Shown here: piece by piece, positions 55,195-63,996 of the stretch
Position numbering within the stretch: the first letter of the stretch is position 1
Layout: the number at the start of each line of letters is the position of its first letter
NCBI RefSeq assembly: GCF_963677195.1
Contig: NZ_OY781918.1
Location: forward strand, 2,034,923 to 2,098,922
Length of the DNA stretch: 64,000 bases
Direction of reading: 5' to 3'
Origin: an uncultured Marinifilum sp.
Lineage (GTDB): Bacteria; Bacteroidota; Bacteroidia; Bacteroidales; Marinifilaceae
The notes under the pieces: model-generated
Database searches by the model: none
The model's input: only the letters and a program-made list of their open reading frames with translations
What the model was told of the DNA's origin: nothing
Position numbers and translations under genes: made by a program

Positions 55195-56583
55195 TTAGTG
55201 AATCCATTTAAAAATTCTGTTCCATCTAATTTTTTCGAAAGCACTTTTGTCTTTATCAAGCGAAAGCCATATAAATGAAGCTTTTCCTACCACATGATCT
55301 TCTGGTACATATCCCCAGTAACGTGAATCTGCAGACATGTGACGATTATCGCCCATCATCCAGTAATAGTTCATTTTAAAAGTATATGTATCGGCTGGTT
55401 TGCCGTTAATATAAATGATAGAATCTTTTACCGATAAAGAATTTTCTTCGTAAGCATTAATTACTCTTTCGTATAAAGGTAAGCTTTCTAAACTAAGCTT
55501 AACAGTTTGTCCTTTTTTAGGAATTACCAAAGGTCCAAAGTTATCTCGGTTCCAATTGTAATTATCGCTAAAAGGGAAAACATCTTCGGGAGCCCCAACA
55601 TTATAAGTCATTTTAACAATAGATGATACATTGCTTAGTTTTCCTAATTTTGCAGCTTTAGCTTCCGATAATGGCATTTCATAGATCGAACCACTCTGTC
55701 CGATTTCGGATTTTGTGATATTCATCTCATCTAACTTTCGTGGATTAATGAGACTTCCGTTAGTTCTAAGCTGGTATCTGAATTGCATTTCCTCAATTTT
55801 ATCCTGCTTTTTACCATTTATGTAAACCTGACCATCGATACTGGAAATTGTGTCGCCTGGCATAGCTACACAACGCTTAATATAATTTTCTCTTTTATCA
55901 ACTGGTCTCGATCTAATTTCATTATTTTCAGCCAAATATTTTCTGGCCATTTTTTTGTACACTTCGTCGTTTTGCAGTTGGCGACCTTTTTGCATGTCCG
56001 AAGTTTTTACCGAGTTAGCAATTCCTCTAATTCGTGAGTAGTAATCGGGATTTTCCTGACCAACAATTATTGTATCGCCAGCAGGGAAATTAAATACCAC
56101 AACATCGTTTCTTTTAATTTCGGTGATACCAGCTAGTCTTTTATAAGGCCAATTTATCCATTCCAAGTACGATTTTGTTTTCGTAGTGCCCGGCATTGTA
56201 TGATGTGCAAAGGGAAACGAAAGGGGAGTGTTAGGTATTTTCGGTCCGTAAGCAACTTTACTAACAAAAAGGTAATCGCCAACAAGTAGCGATTTTTCCA
56301 TCGACGAGGTTGGAATTGTGTAAGCCTCAATAAAAAACATTCTTATTATTGTAGCAGCAACTACGGCAAAAATAATTGCATCAATCCATTCAACAGCCGT
56401 ACTTTGTTTTTTAACTCCTTTTTTCTTCCAAAAAGCCCAGTGTACTTTTTTGCTAATGTAAACATCAAATAATATTGGTAATCCTATTAGCAATAGAAAG
56501 TTACCAATCCAGATTATCATCAGTAATGCTATAATTAATGCAACTGAAAACTTAAACCATTTGTTTCTTAATATGTCTTTCAT
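55195..56583 (-). CDS. lepB: signal peptidase I
   Basis: A 462-residue membrane serine protease that removes signal peptides from exported proteins. Two to three N-terminal membrane helices precede the catalytic serine in IPTSSMEKSLLVGD (Ser94) and the general-base lysine in NYIKRCVAMPGD (Lys236). The late YWMMGDNRHMSADSRYWGYVPEDHVVG is the conserved box E region. It is longer than E. coli LepB (324) because of inserts around residues 115-230 and 260-380, as is usual in Bacteroidota. It lies 35 bp downstream of dapB and is likely co-transcribed. Confidence 0.95.
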   Translation of the reverse strand: MKDILRNKWFKFSVALIIALLMIIWIGNFLLLIGLPILFDVYISKKVHWAFWKKKGVKKQSTAVEWIDAIIFAVVAATIIRMFFIEAYTIPTSSMEKSLLVGDYLFVSKVAYGPKIPNTPLSFPFAHHTMPGTTKTKSYLEWINWPYKRLAGITEIKRNDVVVFNFPAGDTIIVGQENPDYYSRIRGIANSVKTSDMQKGRQLQNDEVYKKMARKYLAENNEIRSRPVDKRENYIKRCVAMPGDTISSIDGQVYINGKKQDKIEEMQFRYQLRTNGSLINPRKLDEMNITKSEIGQSGSIYEMPLSEAKAAKLGKLSNVSSIVKMTYNVGAPEDVFPFSDNYNWNRDNFGPLVIPKKGQTVKLSLESLPLYERVINAYEENSLSVKDSIIYINGKPADTYTFKMNYYWMMGDNRHMSADSRYWGYVPEDHVVGKASFIWLSLDKDKSAFEKIRWNRIFKWIH

Positions 56584-56618
56584 TCAATCTATTTTAAATG
56601 ATTTTCTAATATTTTATT

Positions 56619-57332
56619 TTATAGTTGTAAAAGATCATTCATACCATAAAAACCTTCTTTTTTAGGCATAAATTCGGCAGCTAAAACAGCTCCTAAGGCA
56701 AAGCCTTTTCGGCTATAAGCCTGATGTTGAATAGTAACTTCATCAACTTCCGAATGCCAGGTAACGGCATGAGTCCCCGGAACAGCACCATGGCGTTTGG
56801 CCAGAATACTTACTTCGTCTTTCTTCATGCTTGTGGCTTCAATCCATTTTTCCTTTTCAGGATGATTCTCAATAATTCCTTCGGCTAAAGTAATTGCAGT
56901 TCCACTTGGCGAATCTAATTTGTGAGTATGGTGTATCTCTTCCATATCAACATTATATTCCTTAAAAGGAGCCATTAGTCTGCTTAACTTTTTATTTAGT
57001 TCGAAGAATAAATTTACCCCTAAACTAAAATTAGAAGCATAGAAAAAGCCTTTTCCTTCTTTACAAAATTTCTCTATTTCAGGCATTTTATCCAACCATC
57101 CGGTAGTTCCCGAAACAACAGGAATATTAGCCTTAAAGCATTCTGTATAATTGTGGAATGCAGAATTAGGATTTGTAAATTCGATTGCAACATCAATATT
57201 TTTAAGATTCTCAGCACAAAGATCATTTTGATTGTCCTGATCAATAATTAATTCTACTTTATGTCCGCGGCTAATGGCAATTTGTTCAATTTCCTTGCCC
57301 ATTTTTCCATAGCCTATTAATGCAATTTTCAT
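56619..57332 (-). CDS. dapB: 4-hydroxy-tetrahydrodipicolinate reductase
   Basis: A 237-residue NAD(P)H enzyme of lysine and diaminopimelate synthesis. The nucleotide-binding motif IGYGKMG is at 6-12, SGTTGW at 74-79, and the catalytic/substrate region EEIHHTHKLDSPSGTA has His134/135 and Lys138. The length is near the family norm. It is the first gene of a dapB-lepB unit, with the -7 element at 57434-57441. Confidence 0.95.
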   Translation of the reverse strand: MKIALIGYGKMGKEIEQIAISRGHKVELIIDQDNQNDLCAENLKNIDVAIEFTNPNSAFHNYTECFKANIPVVSGTTGWLDKMPEIEKFCKEGKGFFYASNFSLGVNLFFELNKKLSRLMAPFKEYNVDMEEIHHTHKLDSPSGTAITLAEGIIENHPEKEKWIEATSMKKDEVSILAKRHGAVPGTHAVTWHSEVDEVTIQHQAYSRKGFALGAVLAAEFMPKKEGFYGMNDLLQL

Positions 57333-57433
57333 TTGTGGTTAATTTAAGAGGAATTGTTTTATTAATATAATAATTGTTAGAATATCATATTACATCACAA
57401 TTGGTATAATAGTTACCTTTATTGTTATGATTT

Positions 57434-57441
57434 CAAAAATA
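57434..57441 (-). promoter_or_regulatory. -7 element of the dapB-lepB promoter
   Basis: The minus strand reads TATTTTTG, matching TAnnTTTG, with a leader of about 95 nt. Confidence 0.45.
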
Positions 57442-57553
57442 GTAAATCTGATTAAGAACTATGCCAATGGGATATTATAATTGCAGAGTTTTTCGATAAC
57501 TTACTTTTTAAGCACAATAATCATTACAAATTAGAGGTTGAAATTTTTGTATT

Positions 57554-57584
57554 AAAAAAGGGATTGTGAACCACAACCCCTTTT
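57554..57584 (-). terminator. terminator of the thrS-infC-rpmI-rplT operon
   Basis: GGG and TTGTG (57560-57568) pair with CACAA and CCC (about 57572-57580) with one mismatch, with A/T arms. The minus strand runs into T6. It lies about 25 bp past rplT. Confidence 0.8.
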
Positions 57585-57608
57585 CAAAGTAAATAATTTA
57601 TAGTACTA

Positions 57609-57962
57609 TTATTTAGCTGTTTGTGCTTTTCCTACAACAGCTTTAAATGCTTCTGGATGATTTACTGCTAAATCAGCCAAAACCTTACGGTTAATTTCGA
57701 TATTAGCTTTGTGCATCAAACCGATTAATTGTGAATAAGATAGACCTTCTAGTCTAGCTGCTGCGTTAATACGCTGAATCCACAATGCACGGAAATTTCC
57801 TTTTTTCTTTTTTCTGTCGCGATATGCGTATTGCAAACCTTTTTCGTAGGTATTTTTAGCTACGGTCCAAACATTTGCTCTTGCACCAAAGTTACCTTTG
57901 GTTTCTTTCAAAATTCTTTTTCTTCTAGCTCTTGAAGCTACAGAATTTACTGATCTTGGCAT
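57609..57962 (-). CDS. rplT: 50S ribosomal protein L20
   Basis: A 117-residue basic ribosomal protein of full normal length. It begins [28 protein letters not shown] and contains [22 protein letters not shown]. It binds 23S rRNA early in assembly. It is the last gene of the thrS-infC-rpmI-rplT operon, 92 bp after rpmI. Confidence 0.98.
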   Translation of the reverse strand: MPRSVNSVASRARRKRILKETKGNFGARANVWTVAKNTYEKGLQYAYRDRKKKKGNFRALWIQRINAAARLEGLSYSQLIGLMHKANIEINRKVLADLAVNHPEAFKAVVGKAQTAK

Positions 57963-58054
57963 AATTCCTAATTTTTGAATGTTAGCGTTCCACTTAAGGA
58001 CTCTTTGGTGCTAAATCACTCGGTTAATAAACTTAAAAAATCAATTACTGATTC

Positions 58055-58252
58055 TTACAACATGTTAAGCATTAACTTAACGTTTTTCTGGTCTGCTTTA
58101 TCAACAGTTCCAAAATAGGTAAGATTTCTCTTCCTTTTAGTGCTTTTTTTAGTCAAAATATGACTTTTAAAAGCGTGCTTTCTTTTGATTTTTCCAGATG
58201 CAGTCAAAGTAAATCTTTTCTTTGCGCTGCAATTTGTTTTCATCTTAGGCAT
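58055..58252 (-). CDS. rpmI: 50S ribosomal protein L35
   Basis: A 65-residue, highly basic protein starting [33 protein letters not shown], the standard L35 sequence. It lies 33 bp after infC in the conserved infC-rpmI-rplT order. Confidence 0.98.
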   Translation of the reverse strand: MPKMKTNCSAKKRFTLTASGKIKRKHAFKSHILTKKSTKRKRNLTYFGTVDKADQKNVKLMLNML

Positions 58253-58285
58253 TGTACAAACTAATTATTGATTATATAAACTATA

Positions 58286-58837
58286 TTACTTTTTCTTTGG
58301 TGTTATGAACATGGTCATACGTTTTCCTTCCAATCTAGGAAGTTGCTCTACTTTTCCAAGCTCTTCTAAATCCTGAGCAAATTTTAACAATAGAATTTCT
58401 CCTTTGTCTTTAAAAAGTATCGAACGTCCTTTAAAGAAAACATAAGCTTTCACTTTTGCGCCTTCGTTAAGAAATTTCTCAGCATGCTTAAGTTTAAAGT
58501 TGTAGTCATGTTCGTCGGTGTTTGGACCGAAACGAATTTCTTTCACAACAACCTTAACGGCTTTAGCCTTCATTTCCTTTTGTTTCTTTTTTTGTTGATA
58601 AAGAAACTTTTTGTAATCGATGATCTTACAAACTGGTGGATCGGCTTTTGGTGAAATTTCAACTAAATCTAATTCTTGTTCTTCAGCAAATTTTAATGCT
58701 TCCGAAATTGAATACACACCTGGTTCTACATTGTCTCCAACAACGCGAACACTTCGGGCTCTAATTAACTTATTTATCTTATGTTGAGCCTCTTGAGGTT
58801 TTCTTGGTCCTCTGTTTCTTTGATGAAATCCAGCTAT
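58286..58837 (-). CDS. infC: translation initiation factor IF-3, probable AUA start
   Basis: IF-3 binds the 30S subunit, prevents premature 50S joining and proofreads the start codon. The conserved core is visible ([75 protein letters not shown]). The first GTG-type start (58717) would remove about 40 residues of the N-terminal domain. In the same frame the coding potential extends to an ATA at 58837, preceded by a perfect AGGAGG (58846-58851) at 8-nt spacing. That gives a 183-residue protein of normal length. No ATG, GTG or TTG fits upstream of the core before the stop at 58850. Rare AUU/AUA starts are a known IF-3 self-regulation device. Confidence 0.88.
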   Translation of the reverse strand: MAGFHQRNRGPRKPQEAQHKINKLIRARSVRVVGDNVEPGVYSISEALKFAEEQELDLVEISPKADPPVCKIIDYKKFLYQQKKKQKEMKAKAVKVVVKEIRFGPNTDEHDYNFKLKHAEKFLNEGAKVKAYVFFKGRSILFKDKGEILLLKFAQDLEELGKVEQLPRLEGKRMTMFITPKKK

Positions 58838-58845
58838 GGCTAGGT

Positions 58846-58851
58846 CCTCCT
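58846..58851 (-). promoter_or_regulatory. perfect Shine-Dalgarno site of infC
   Basis: AGGAGG on the minus strand, 8 nt before the ATA start codon of infC and 7 nt after the thrS stop codon. SD sites are uncommon in Bacteroidota, so this one decides the start. Confidence 0.85.
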
Positions 58852-58858
58852 AATTTAG

Positions 58859-60811
58859 TTAGTAATTCTCGATAGAAGATAATTGATCCTCTACTTCTTT
58901 ATTAATAAACTCTGAAAATTCTGTAATAGTCATTGATCCCATGTCTCCTTGTCCTTGTCTGCGAACCGAAACAGTATTTTCTGTTGCTTCTTTTTCGCCA
59001 ACAATAATTAGATATGGGGTCTTTTTCAACTCGTTATCACGGATTTTACGTCCGATTTTCTCGTTGCGATCATCTAATACGGCGCGAATATCGGAATTAT
59101 TTAACGAATTTAAAACTTTTTTCGCATAATCATTATATTTTTCGCTAATTGGCATGATGACAGCTTGTTCAGGTGTTAACCACAATGGGAATTTTCCCCC
59201 TGTATGTTCAAGCAGTACGGCAACAAAACGTTCCATGGAACCAAATGGAGCACGGTGAATCATGATAGGTCTGTGCTTTTGGTTGTCACTTCCAACATAT
59301 TCCAGCTCAAATCTCTCTGGTAAGTTGTAATCTACCTGAATGGTACCCAATTGCCATTTACGTCCAATAGCATCTTTAATCATAAAGTCGAGCTTTGGAC
59401 CGTAAAATGCTGCTTCATCGTATTCAACAACCGTTTTTAATCCTTTTTCGTCGGCAGCCTCGATAATTGCTTTTTCTGCTTTGTCCCAATTTTCTTCCGA
59501 TCCTATATATTTCGAGTGGTCTTCTTTGTGTCTTAAAGATACCTGAGCTACATATTCGTTAAAATTAAGAGCTTTAAATATGATAAAGATAATATCAATT
59601 ACCTTTTTAAATTCATCTTTTAACTGATCAGGAGTACAGAAAATATGAGCATCGTCCTGAGTAAAACTTCTAACTCGGGTTAAGCCATGTAATTCGCCAC
59701 TTTGTTCGTATCTGTATACGGTTCCAAATTCGGCAAGTCTTATTGGCAGATCCTTGTAAGAGTGAGGTTTAAATTTGTATACTTCACAATGATGGGGGCA
59801 GTTCATTGGCTTAAGCAAATATTCTTCTCCTTCCTGAGGAGTTTGAATTGATTGAAATGAATCTTCGCCATATTTATCGTAGTGACCCGAAGTTTTATAC
59901 AAATTAATATTACCAATATGAGGAGTGATTACCTGATCGTATCCAAATTTTTTTTGTACACGCTTAAGGAAATTCTCTAAACTTTCACGTAGTTGAGCAC
60001 CTTTTGGTAACCATAATGGCATTCCCTGACCAACATTTTGTGAGAAGGTGAATAATTCCATCTCCTTACCTAATTTCCTGTGGTCGCGTTTTTTTGCTTC
60101 TTCCATCATTTCCACATACTCATCCAAAAATTTCTTTTTTGGGAAAGTAATACCGTAAACACGTGTAAGCTGTGGTCTTTTTTCGTCGCCTCTCCAGTAA
60201 GCACCCGCAATAGAGTTTAATTTAATAGCCTTAATAAGGCCTGTGTTTGGCAGATGTGGCCCTCTACATAAATCAGTAAAGTTTCCTTGCTTGTATAAGC
60301 TAATGGTACCGTCTTCCAGCTCATTAATCAATTCAAGCTTGTATTGTTCATTTTTTTCACTGAAAAATGCCAAAGCTTCTTCTTTGCTAATATCGCTTCT
60401 TACGTATTCGTTTTTGTTGCGAGCAAGCTCTGTCATTTTCTGCTCAATCTTAGGAAGGTCTTTATCCGTAAGAACTGTACCGTTGCCTAATTCAACATCA
60501 TAATAAAAGCCCATATCTATTGCTGGGCCAATACCAAATTTAACCCCAGGGTATAAAGCTTCTAATGCTTCAGCCATAAGGTGAGCTGAGCTATGCCAAA
60601 ATGCATGCTTTCCTTCTTCATCATCCCAAGTATGAAGCTTAATGCTTGCATCTTCATTAATCGAACGTGTTAGATCATACAACTGCTCATTAACGCTAAT
60701 AGACAAAACTTCTTTTGCCAATCGATTAGAAATGCTTCTTGCAATCTCAAGACCTGAGATTCCAGCTTCAAATTCTTTTACTGTTCCATCCGGAAATGTA
60801 ATTTTAATCAT
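58859..60811 (-). CDS. thrS: threonyl-tRNA synthetase
   Basis: A 650-residue class II synthetase with an N-terminal TGS domain (about 1-61), the editing domain ([17 protein letters not shown], then RGPHLPNTG) and the catalytic core. The core has the zinc cysteine in [11 protein letters not shown], motif 2 [35 protein letters not shown] and motif 3 [14 protein letters not shown]-terminal anticodon-binding domain follows. It charges tRNA-Thr and heads the operon with infC, rpmI and rplT. Confidence 0.98.
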   Translation of the reverse strand: MIKITFPDGTVKEFEAGISGLEIARSISNRLAKEVLSISVNEQLYDLTRSINEDASIKLHTWDDEEGKHAFWHSSAHLMAEALEALYPGVKFGIGPAIDMGFYYDVELGNGTVLTDKDLPKIEQKMTELARNKNEYVRSDISKEEALAFFSEKNEQYKLELINELEDGTISLYKQGNFTDLCRGPHLPNTGLIKAIKLNSIAGAYWRGDEKRPQLTRVYGITFPKKKFLDEYVEMMEEAKKRDHRKLGKEMELFTFSQNVGQGMPLWLPKGAQLRESLENFLKRVQKKFGYDQVITPHIGNINLYKTSGHYDKYGEDSFQSIQTPQEGEEYLLKPMNCPHHCEVYKFKPHSYKDLPIRLAEFGTVYRYEQSGELHGLTRVRSFTQDDAHIFCTPDQLKDEFKKVIDIIFIIFKALNFNEYVAQVSLRHKEDHSKYIGSEENWDKAEKAIIEAADEKGLKTVVEYDEAAFYGPKLDFMIKDAIGRKWQLGTIQVDYNLPERFELEYVGSDNQKHRPIMIHRAPFGSMERFVAVLLEHTGGKFPLWLTPEQAVIMPISEKYNDYAKKVLNSLNNSDIRAVLDDRNEKIGRKIRDNELKKTPYLIIVGEKEATENTVSVRRQGQGDMGSMTITEFSEFINKEVEDQLSSIENY

Positions 60812-60894
60812 CCTATTGTTTTAAATTTTTATTCACACCGCTACAAACCGGCATGATATACTAAAATAGAAAATATGAACTTCATAATAAAATC

Positions 60895-60911
60895 ATTCAC
60901 TCATAGTGAAT
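60895..60911. repeat. inverted repeat in the thrS leader
   Basis: ATTCACT (60895-60901) and AGTGAAT (60905-60911) are perfect arms with a CAT spacer, about 84-100 bp upstream of the thrS ATG. It could fold as a hairpin or act as an operator. Confidence 0.4.
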
Positions 60912-60952
60912 TCTTCTCCGATGAAAAATCTGTCATCCTGAAATTCAATCCA

Positions 60953-60960
60953 CAAAGATA
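60953..60960 (-). promoter_or_regulatory. -7 element of the thrS operon promoter
   Basis: The minus strand reads TATCTTTG, matching TAnnTTTG. The implied leader is about 135 nt and includes the inverted repeat at 60895-60911. Confidence 0.5.
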
Positions 60961-61208
60961 TAATTTTCTTAGTAAAGCATAGCTTATTTTAAGAAGCAAT
61001 CTTAACTTATTTAAAAGATTTAGCAAGGCGGATTTGTTCTTATCAATAAAATATACTTATACAAGCATACTTTGTTTGCTTATTTGTCTTTTGGGTGAAT
61101 ATTTATTGATTTTTATCAGCAATTAAATTTTTCTTTTCTCTAAAAAAAGTCGAATCTTTGAACTTTGTAAATAACAAACGATACTAATTGCAAAATAATT
61201 CAACTATT

Positions 61209-63422
61209 ATGAAGAATTTTAAACAGATACTTGCTCTTACTTTAGTCTTGTGCTTGTCGACTTTCACTTTTGCACAGAAAAATGTGAAGAAAATTAGCAT
61301 GGAAGATTTGATGCAGAATAGAACATTTAGCTCCAAATCGGTATATGGTTTACGTTCAATGAAGGATGGTGTTCATTACACAACATTAGAAGAAACAGGT
61401 ACTAAGATTGTAAAATACAGCTTTGTCACAGGTAAAAAGATAGAAACACTTCTCGATTTAACTACTTTTAAAGATGTTGATATCAGTAGTATTAGTGAGT
61501 ATGAGTTTAGCTCTGATGAAAAGAGAATTTTGTTGATGAGTAATCCTGAAAGAATTTACAGACGATCATTTACTGCCGATTATTTTGTGTTTACTTTTAA
61601 AAACAAGGAGTTGGTTCCTCTCTCGAAGAATGGTAAGCAGCGTTTGGCAACATTTTCGCCAAATGGAAATAGAATTGCTTTTGTAAGAGATAACAATATT
61701 TTTATTCATAATGTTTTGTTTGGATCTGAAATTAAAATCACCAAAGATGGCAAGTTTAATGAAATTCAGAATGGAACTCCCGATTGGGTTTATGAAGAGG
61801 AGTTTGAATTTAATAAAGCATTCGCTTGGTCGCCCGATAGTGAATTTCTTGCTTACATGAAATTCGATGAAAGTGAAGTAAAAATGTTCAATATGAACAA
61901 ATTCGAGGGCTTATATCCACAAGTTAAGGATAATGCTTTGTATCCTGAGAATTATACTTATAAGTATCCAAAAGCAGGTGAGAAAAATTCTGAAGTTAGT
62001 GTTTGGGTTTATAATATTGATGATAGAATCACTAAAAAAATGGATGTGGGAGAGGAAAAAGATCAGTATATTCCTAGAATAAAGTGGTCTAAAAATCCGA
62101 AAATGCTATGTATTTACAGATTGAATCGTTTACAGAATAAGTTAGAGCTATTGTTATCTAATGCTAAAACGGGCGAATCTGATGTGATGTATACTCAGAA
62201 AAACAAATATTACGTTGAGGAAGGGAATTTCGATTTCTTAACATTCCTGAATAATGGAGAACAATTTATTTATGCAAGTGAGGATGATGGTTTTAACCAT
62301 TTGTATTTGTATGATATGGCAACAGGAAAAACTGTTCAGCAGATTACCTCGGGCGATTGGGATATGACTGACTTTTTAGGTTTTGATGAAAACAAGAAGG
62401 TATGTTATTACGAGGCTGCAGAAATTTCTCCTTTAGAAAGAAATACCTATTCTGTAAAATTAAATGGGACTGGTAAAAAATTAATTACTCCCGAAAAAGG
62501 AACTAACAGAACGGTTTTTAGTGAAGGATATAAGTTCTATATTAACTATTTTTCCAGTGTAAGTCAGCCCAATAGAGTTGTCCTTTACAATTACAAAGGA
62601 AAGCAGATTCGTGTTTTGGAAGACAATAAAGAACTGATTGAAAAACTAAAAAATTATCAATACAATACTAAAGAATTTACCATGTTGCCTTCGGCCGATG
62701 GAATGACCATGTTAAATGCTTGGATTATTAAGCCATATAATTTCGATCCTTCAAAGAAATATCCTTTGGTGATAACTCAGTATAGCGGACCCAATTCTCA
62801 GAGTGTTGAGAATAGCTGGAGTTTCGACTGGTATCAGTATTTGGCACAGGAAGGATATGTGGTTGCTTGTGTTGATCCAAGGGGAACAGGTGCTCGCGGA
62901 CAGGAGTTTCGTAAGTGTACTTATATGCAGTTGGGGCGTTTGGAATCCGATGATCATATTGCAGCAGCAAAAGCCATGGCTGAAGAAGATTATATTGATG
63001 ACAATAGAATTGCCATTTGGGGCTGGAGCTATGGTGGGTTTATGTCATCGCTCTGCTTAGAGAAAGGAAGTGATGTGTTTGCAGCAGCAATAGCAGTTGC
63101 TCCCGTAACTAATTGGAGGTATTACGATTCGGTTTACACCGAGAGGTTCATGAGAACGCCACAGGAAAATGCCAAAGGTTACGACGATAATTCACCTATT
63201 AACCATGTTGACAAGTTAAAAGGTTCATTATTGCTTTGCCATGGTACTGCCGATGATAATGTTCATGTACAAAATACTTACGAGCTTTCGGAACGACTAG
63301 TGCAGGCGGGTAAGCAATTCGAAATGCAGATTTATACCAACAGAAATCATAGTATTTACGGAGGAATTACAAGATTACACTTGTACAAGCGTTTCAATAA
63401 ATTTTTAAAAGAGAATTTATAG
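61209..63422 (+). CDS. dipeptidyl peptidase IV-type S9 serine peptidase
   Basis: A 737-residue exported peptidase that removes Xaa-Pro (or Xaa-Ala) dipeptides. The signal peptide is about 1-22. The N-terminal beta-propeller spans about 40-490 (FSPNGNRIAFVRDNN, PDWVYEEEFEF, with the double-Glu substrate site). The C-terminal alpha/beta hydrolase carries Ser607 (GWSYGG), Asp682/683 (GTADDNVHVQN) and His714 (NRNHSIYGG), a complete catalytic triad. The ATG at 61209 is preferred over a TTG at 61188. It probably acts in the periplasm on peptides imported by the SusCD or TonB systems. Confidence 0.95.
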   Translation: MKNFKQILALTLVLCLSTFTFAQKNVKKISMEDLMQNRTFSSKSVYGLRSMKDGVHYTTLEETGTKIVKYSFVTGKKIETLLDLTTFKDVDISSISEYEFSSDEKRILLMSNPERIYRRSFTADYFVFTFKNKELVPLSKNGKQRLATFSPNGNRIAFVRDNNIFIHNVLFGSEIKITKDGKFNEIQNGTPDWVYEEEFEFNKAFAWSPDSEFLAYMKFDESEVKMFNMNKFEGLYPQVKDNALYPENYTYKYPKAGEKNSEVSVWVYNIDDRITKKMDVGEEKDQYIPRIKWSKNPKMLCIYRLNRLQNKLELLLSNAKTGESDVMYTQKNKYYVEEGNFDFLTFLNNGEQFIYASEDDGFNHLYLYDMATGKTVQQITSGDWDMTDFLGFDENKKVCYYEAAEISPLERNTYSVKLNGTGKKLITPEKGTNRTVFSEGYKFYINYFSSVSQPNRVVLYNYKGKQIRVLEDNKELIEKLKNYQYNTKEFTMLPSADGMTMLNAWIIKPYNFDPSKKYPLVITQYSGPNSQSVENSWSFDWYQYLAQEGYVVACVDPRGTGARGQEFRKCTYMQLGRLESDDHIAAAKAMAEEDYIDDNRIAIWGWSYGGFMSSLCLEKGSDVFAAAIAVAPVTNWRYYDSVYTERFMRTPQENAKGYDDNSPINHVDKLKGSLLLCHGTADDNVHVQNTYELSERLVQAGKQFEMQIYTNRNHSIYGGITRLHLYKRFNKFLKENL

Positions 63423-63438
63423 GAAGATTTGATCAAAT

Positions 63439-63484
63439 AAAAGAGGACGGAGGAGGAATTGTAAAATTTTTCCTCTTTTCTTTT
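63439..63484 (+). terminator. terminator of the DPP4 gene
   Basis: AAAAGAGGA (63439-63447) pairs with TCCTCTTTT (63471-63479), followed by CTTTT, about 17 bp past the stop codon. Confidence 0.7.
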
Positions 63485-63549
63485 GTGCAAATACTCAGAA
63501 AATTAGCTGGTGCTGATAGATTTTTTTAAAACTTTTTTGCAAAATATTC

Positions 63550-63579
63550 TTGCCAGAAAGGCTGGATTATCTATATTTG
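63550..63579 (+). promoter_or_regulatory. promoter of the tRNA-Gly array
   Basis: TTG (63550-63552), a 19-bp spacer and TATATTTG (63572-63579), a full match to the Bacteroidota consensus. Transcription would start near 63586, upstream of the first tRNA-like half. Confidence 0.75.
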
Positions 63580-63614
63580 CATCGCAAAAGTTTAGAACAG
63601 GCTTTAGCAAATAT

Positions 63615-63660
63615 GCGAGAATAGCTCATCCCGATAGCTATCGGGAGTTAGAGCATAAGG
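63615..63660 (+). repeat. tRNA-Gly-like 5' half with palindrome in the D-loop, copy 1
   Basis: GCGAGAATAGCTCA and TAGAGCATAA match the 5' end and D-arm of the downstream tRNA-Gly. The D-loop is replaced by an 18-bp perfect palindrome, TCCCGATAGCTATCGGGA (63629-63646). No anticodon or T-arm follows, so it is not a tRNA gene. It lies 57 bp upstream of the first tRNA and inside its predicted transcript. Confidence 0.8.
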
Positions 63661-63671
63661 CAAAATAATAT

Positions 63672-63744
63672 GCGAGAATAGCTCAGTTGGTAGAGCATAA
63701 CCTTGCCAAGGTTAGGGTCGCGAGTTCGAGTCTCGTTTCTCGCT
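63672..63744 (+). tRNA. tRNA-Gly (anticodon GCC)
   Basis: A 73-nt cloverleaf with acceptor GCGAGAA/TTCTCGC, D-stem GCTC/GAGC, anticodon stem TAACC/GGTTA with loop TTGCCAA (anticodon GCC), and T-stem GCGAG/CTCGT with loop TTCGAGT. The discriminator base is T and CCA is not encoded. Sequence identical to the second copy at 63862. Confidence 0.97.
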
Positions 63745-63804
63745 CGAAAAAATTGTTGAATTTTTCCTTTGTCAGCAGTTTTAGAGTAATAAGAAAAGGA
63801 AAAT

Positions 63805-63850
63805 GTGAGAATAACTTATCTCGATAACTATCGGTAGATAGAGCAAAAGG
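63805..63850 (+). repeat. tRNA-Gly-like 5' half with palindrome in the D-loop, copy 2 (degenerate)
   Basis: This is the same arrangement as copy 1, exactly 190 bp further on, with several base changes (GTGAGAATAACTTA, TCTCGATAACTATCGG, TAGAGCAAAAGG). It again ends 57 bp (start to start) before a full tRNA-Gly. The changes weaken both the D-stem and the palindrome. Confidence 0.75.
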
Positions 63851-63861
63851 TTAAATAAAAT

Positions 63862-63934
63862 GCGAGAATAGCTCAGTTGGTAGAGCATAACCTTGCCAAG
63901 GTTAGGGTCGCGAGTTCGAGTCTCGTTTCTCGCT
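63862..63934 (+). tRNA. tRNA-Gly (anticodon GCC), second copy
   Basis: Identical in sequence and fold to the copy at 63672-63744, exactly 190 bp downstream. Both are probably cut from one transcript that ends at the terminator at 63966. Confidence 0.97.
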
Positions 63935-63965
63935 CAAGAATTATTACTGTACAAGCATTACATGG

Positions 63966-63996
63966 CCGCTTCATTTTAAATGGGGCGGTTTTTTTT
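63966..63996 (+). terminator. terminator of the tRNA-Gly array
   Basis: CCGCTTCATT pairs with AATGGGGCGG (63966-63988, with two G-T pairs), followed by T8 (63989-63996). Confidence 0.85.

Larger units (their letters stand above)
60812..61208. other. divergent control region between thrS and DPP4
   Basis: This 397-bp region has no gene. It holds the thrS -7 element (60953-60960, minus strand) and a 7-bp-arm inverted repeat (60895-60911) within the thrS leader. On the DPP4 side is AATCTTTG near 61153, one base off the -7 consensus. No T-box features were recognised. Confidence 0.5.

Noticed and set aside
63615..63934. CRISPR-like repeat array
   Set aside because: The repeats are tRNA-Gly genes and tRNA-like halves at a 190-bp period, not short direct repeats with unique spacers. 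No cas gene is nearby.
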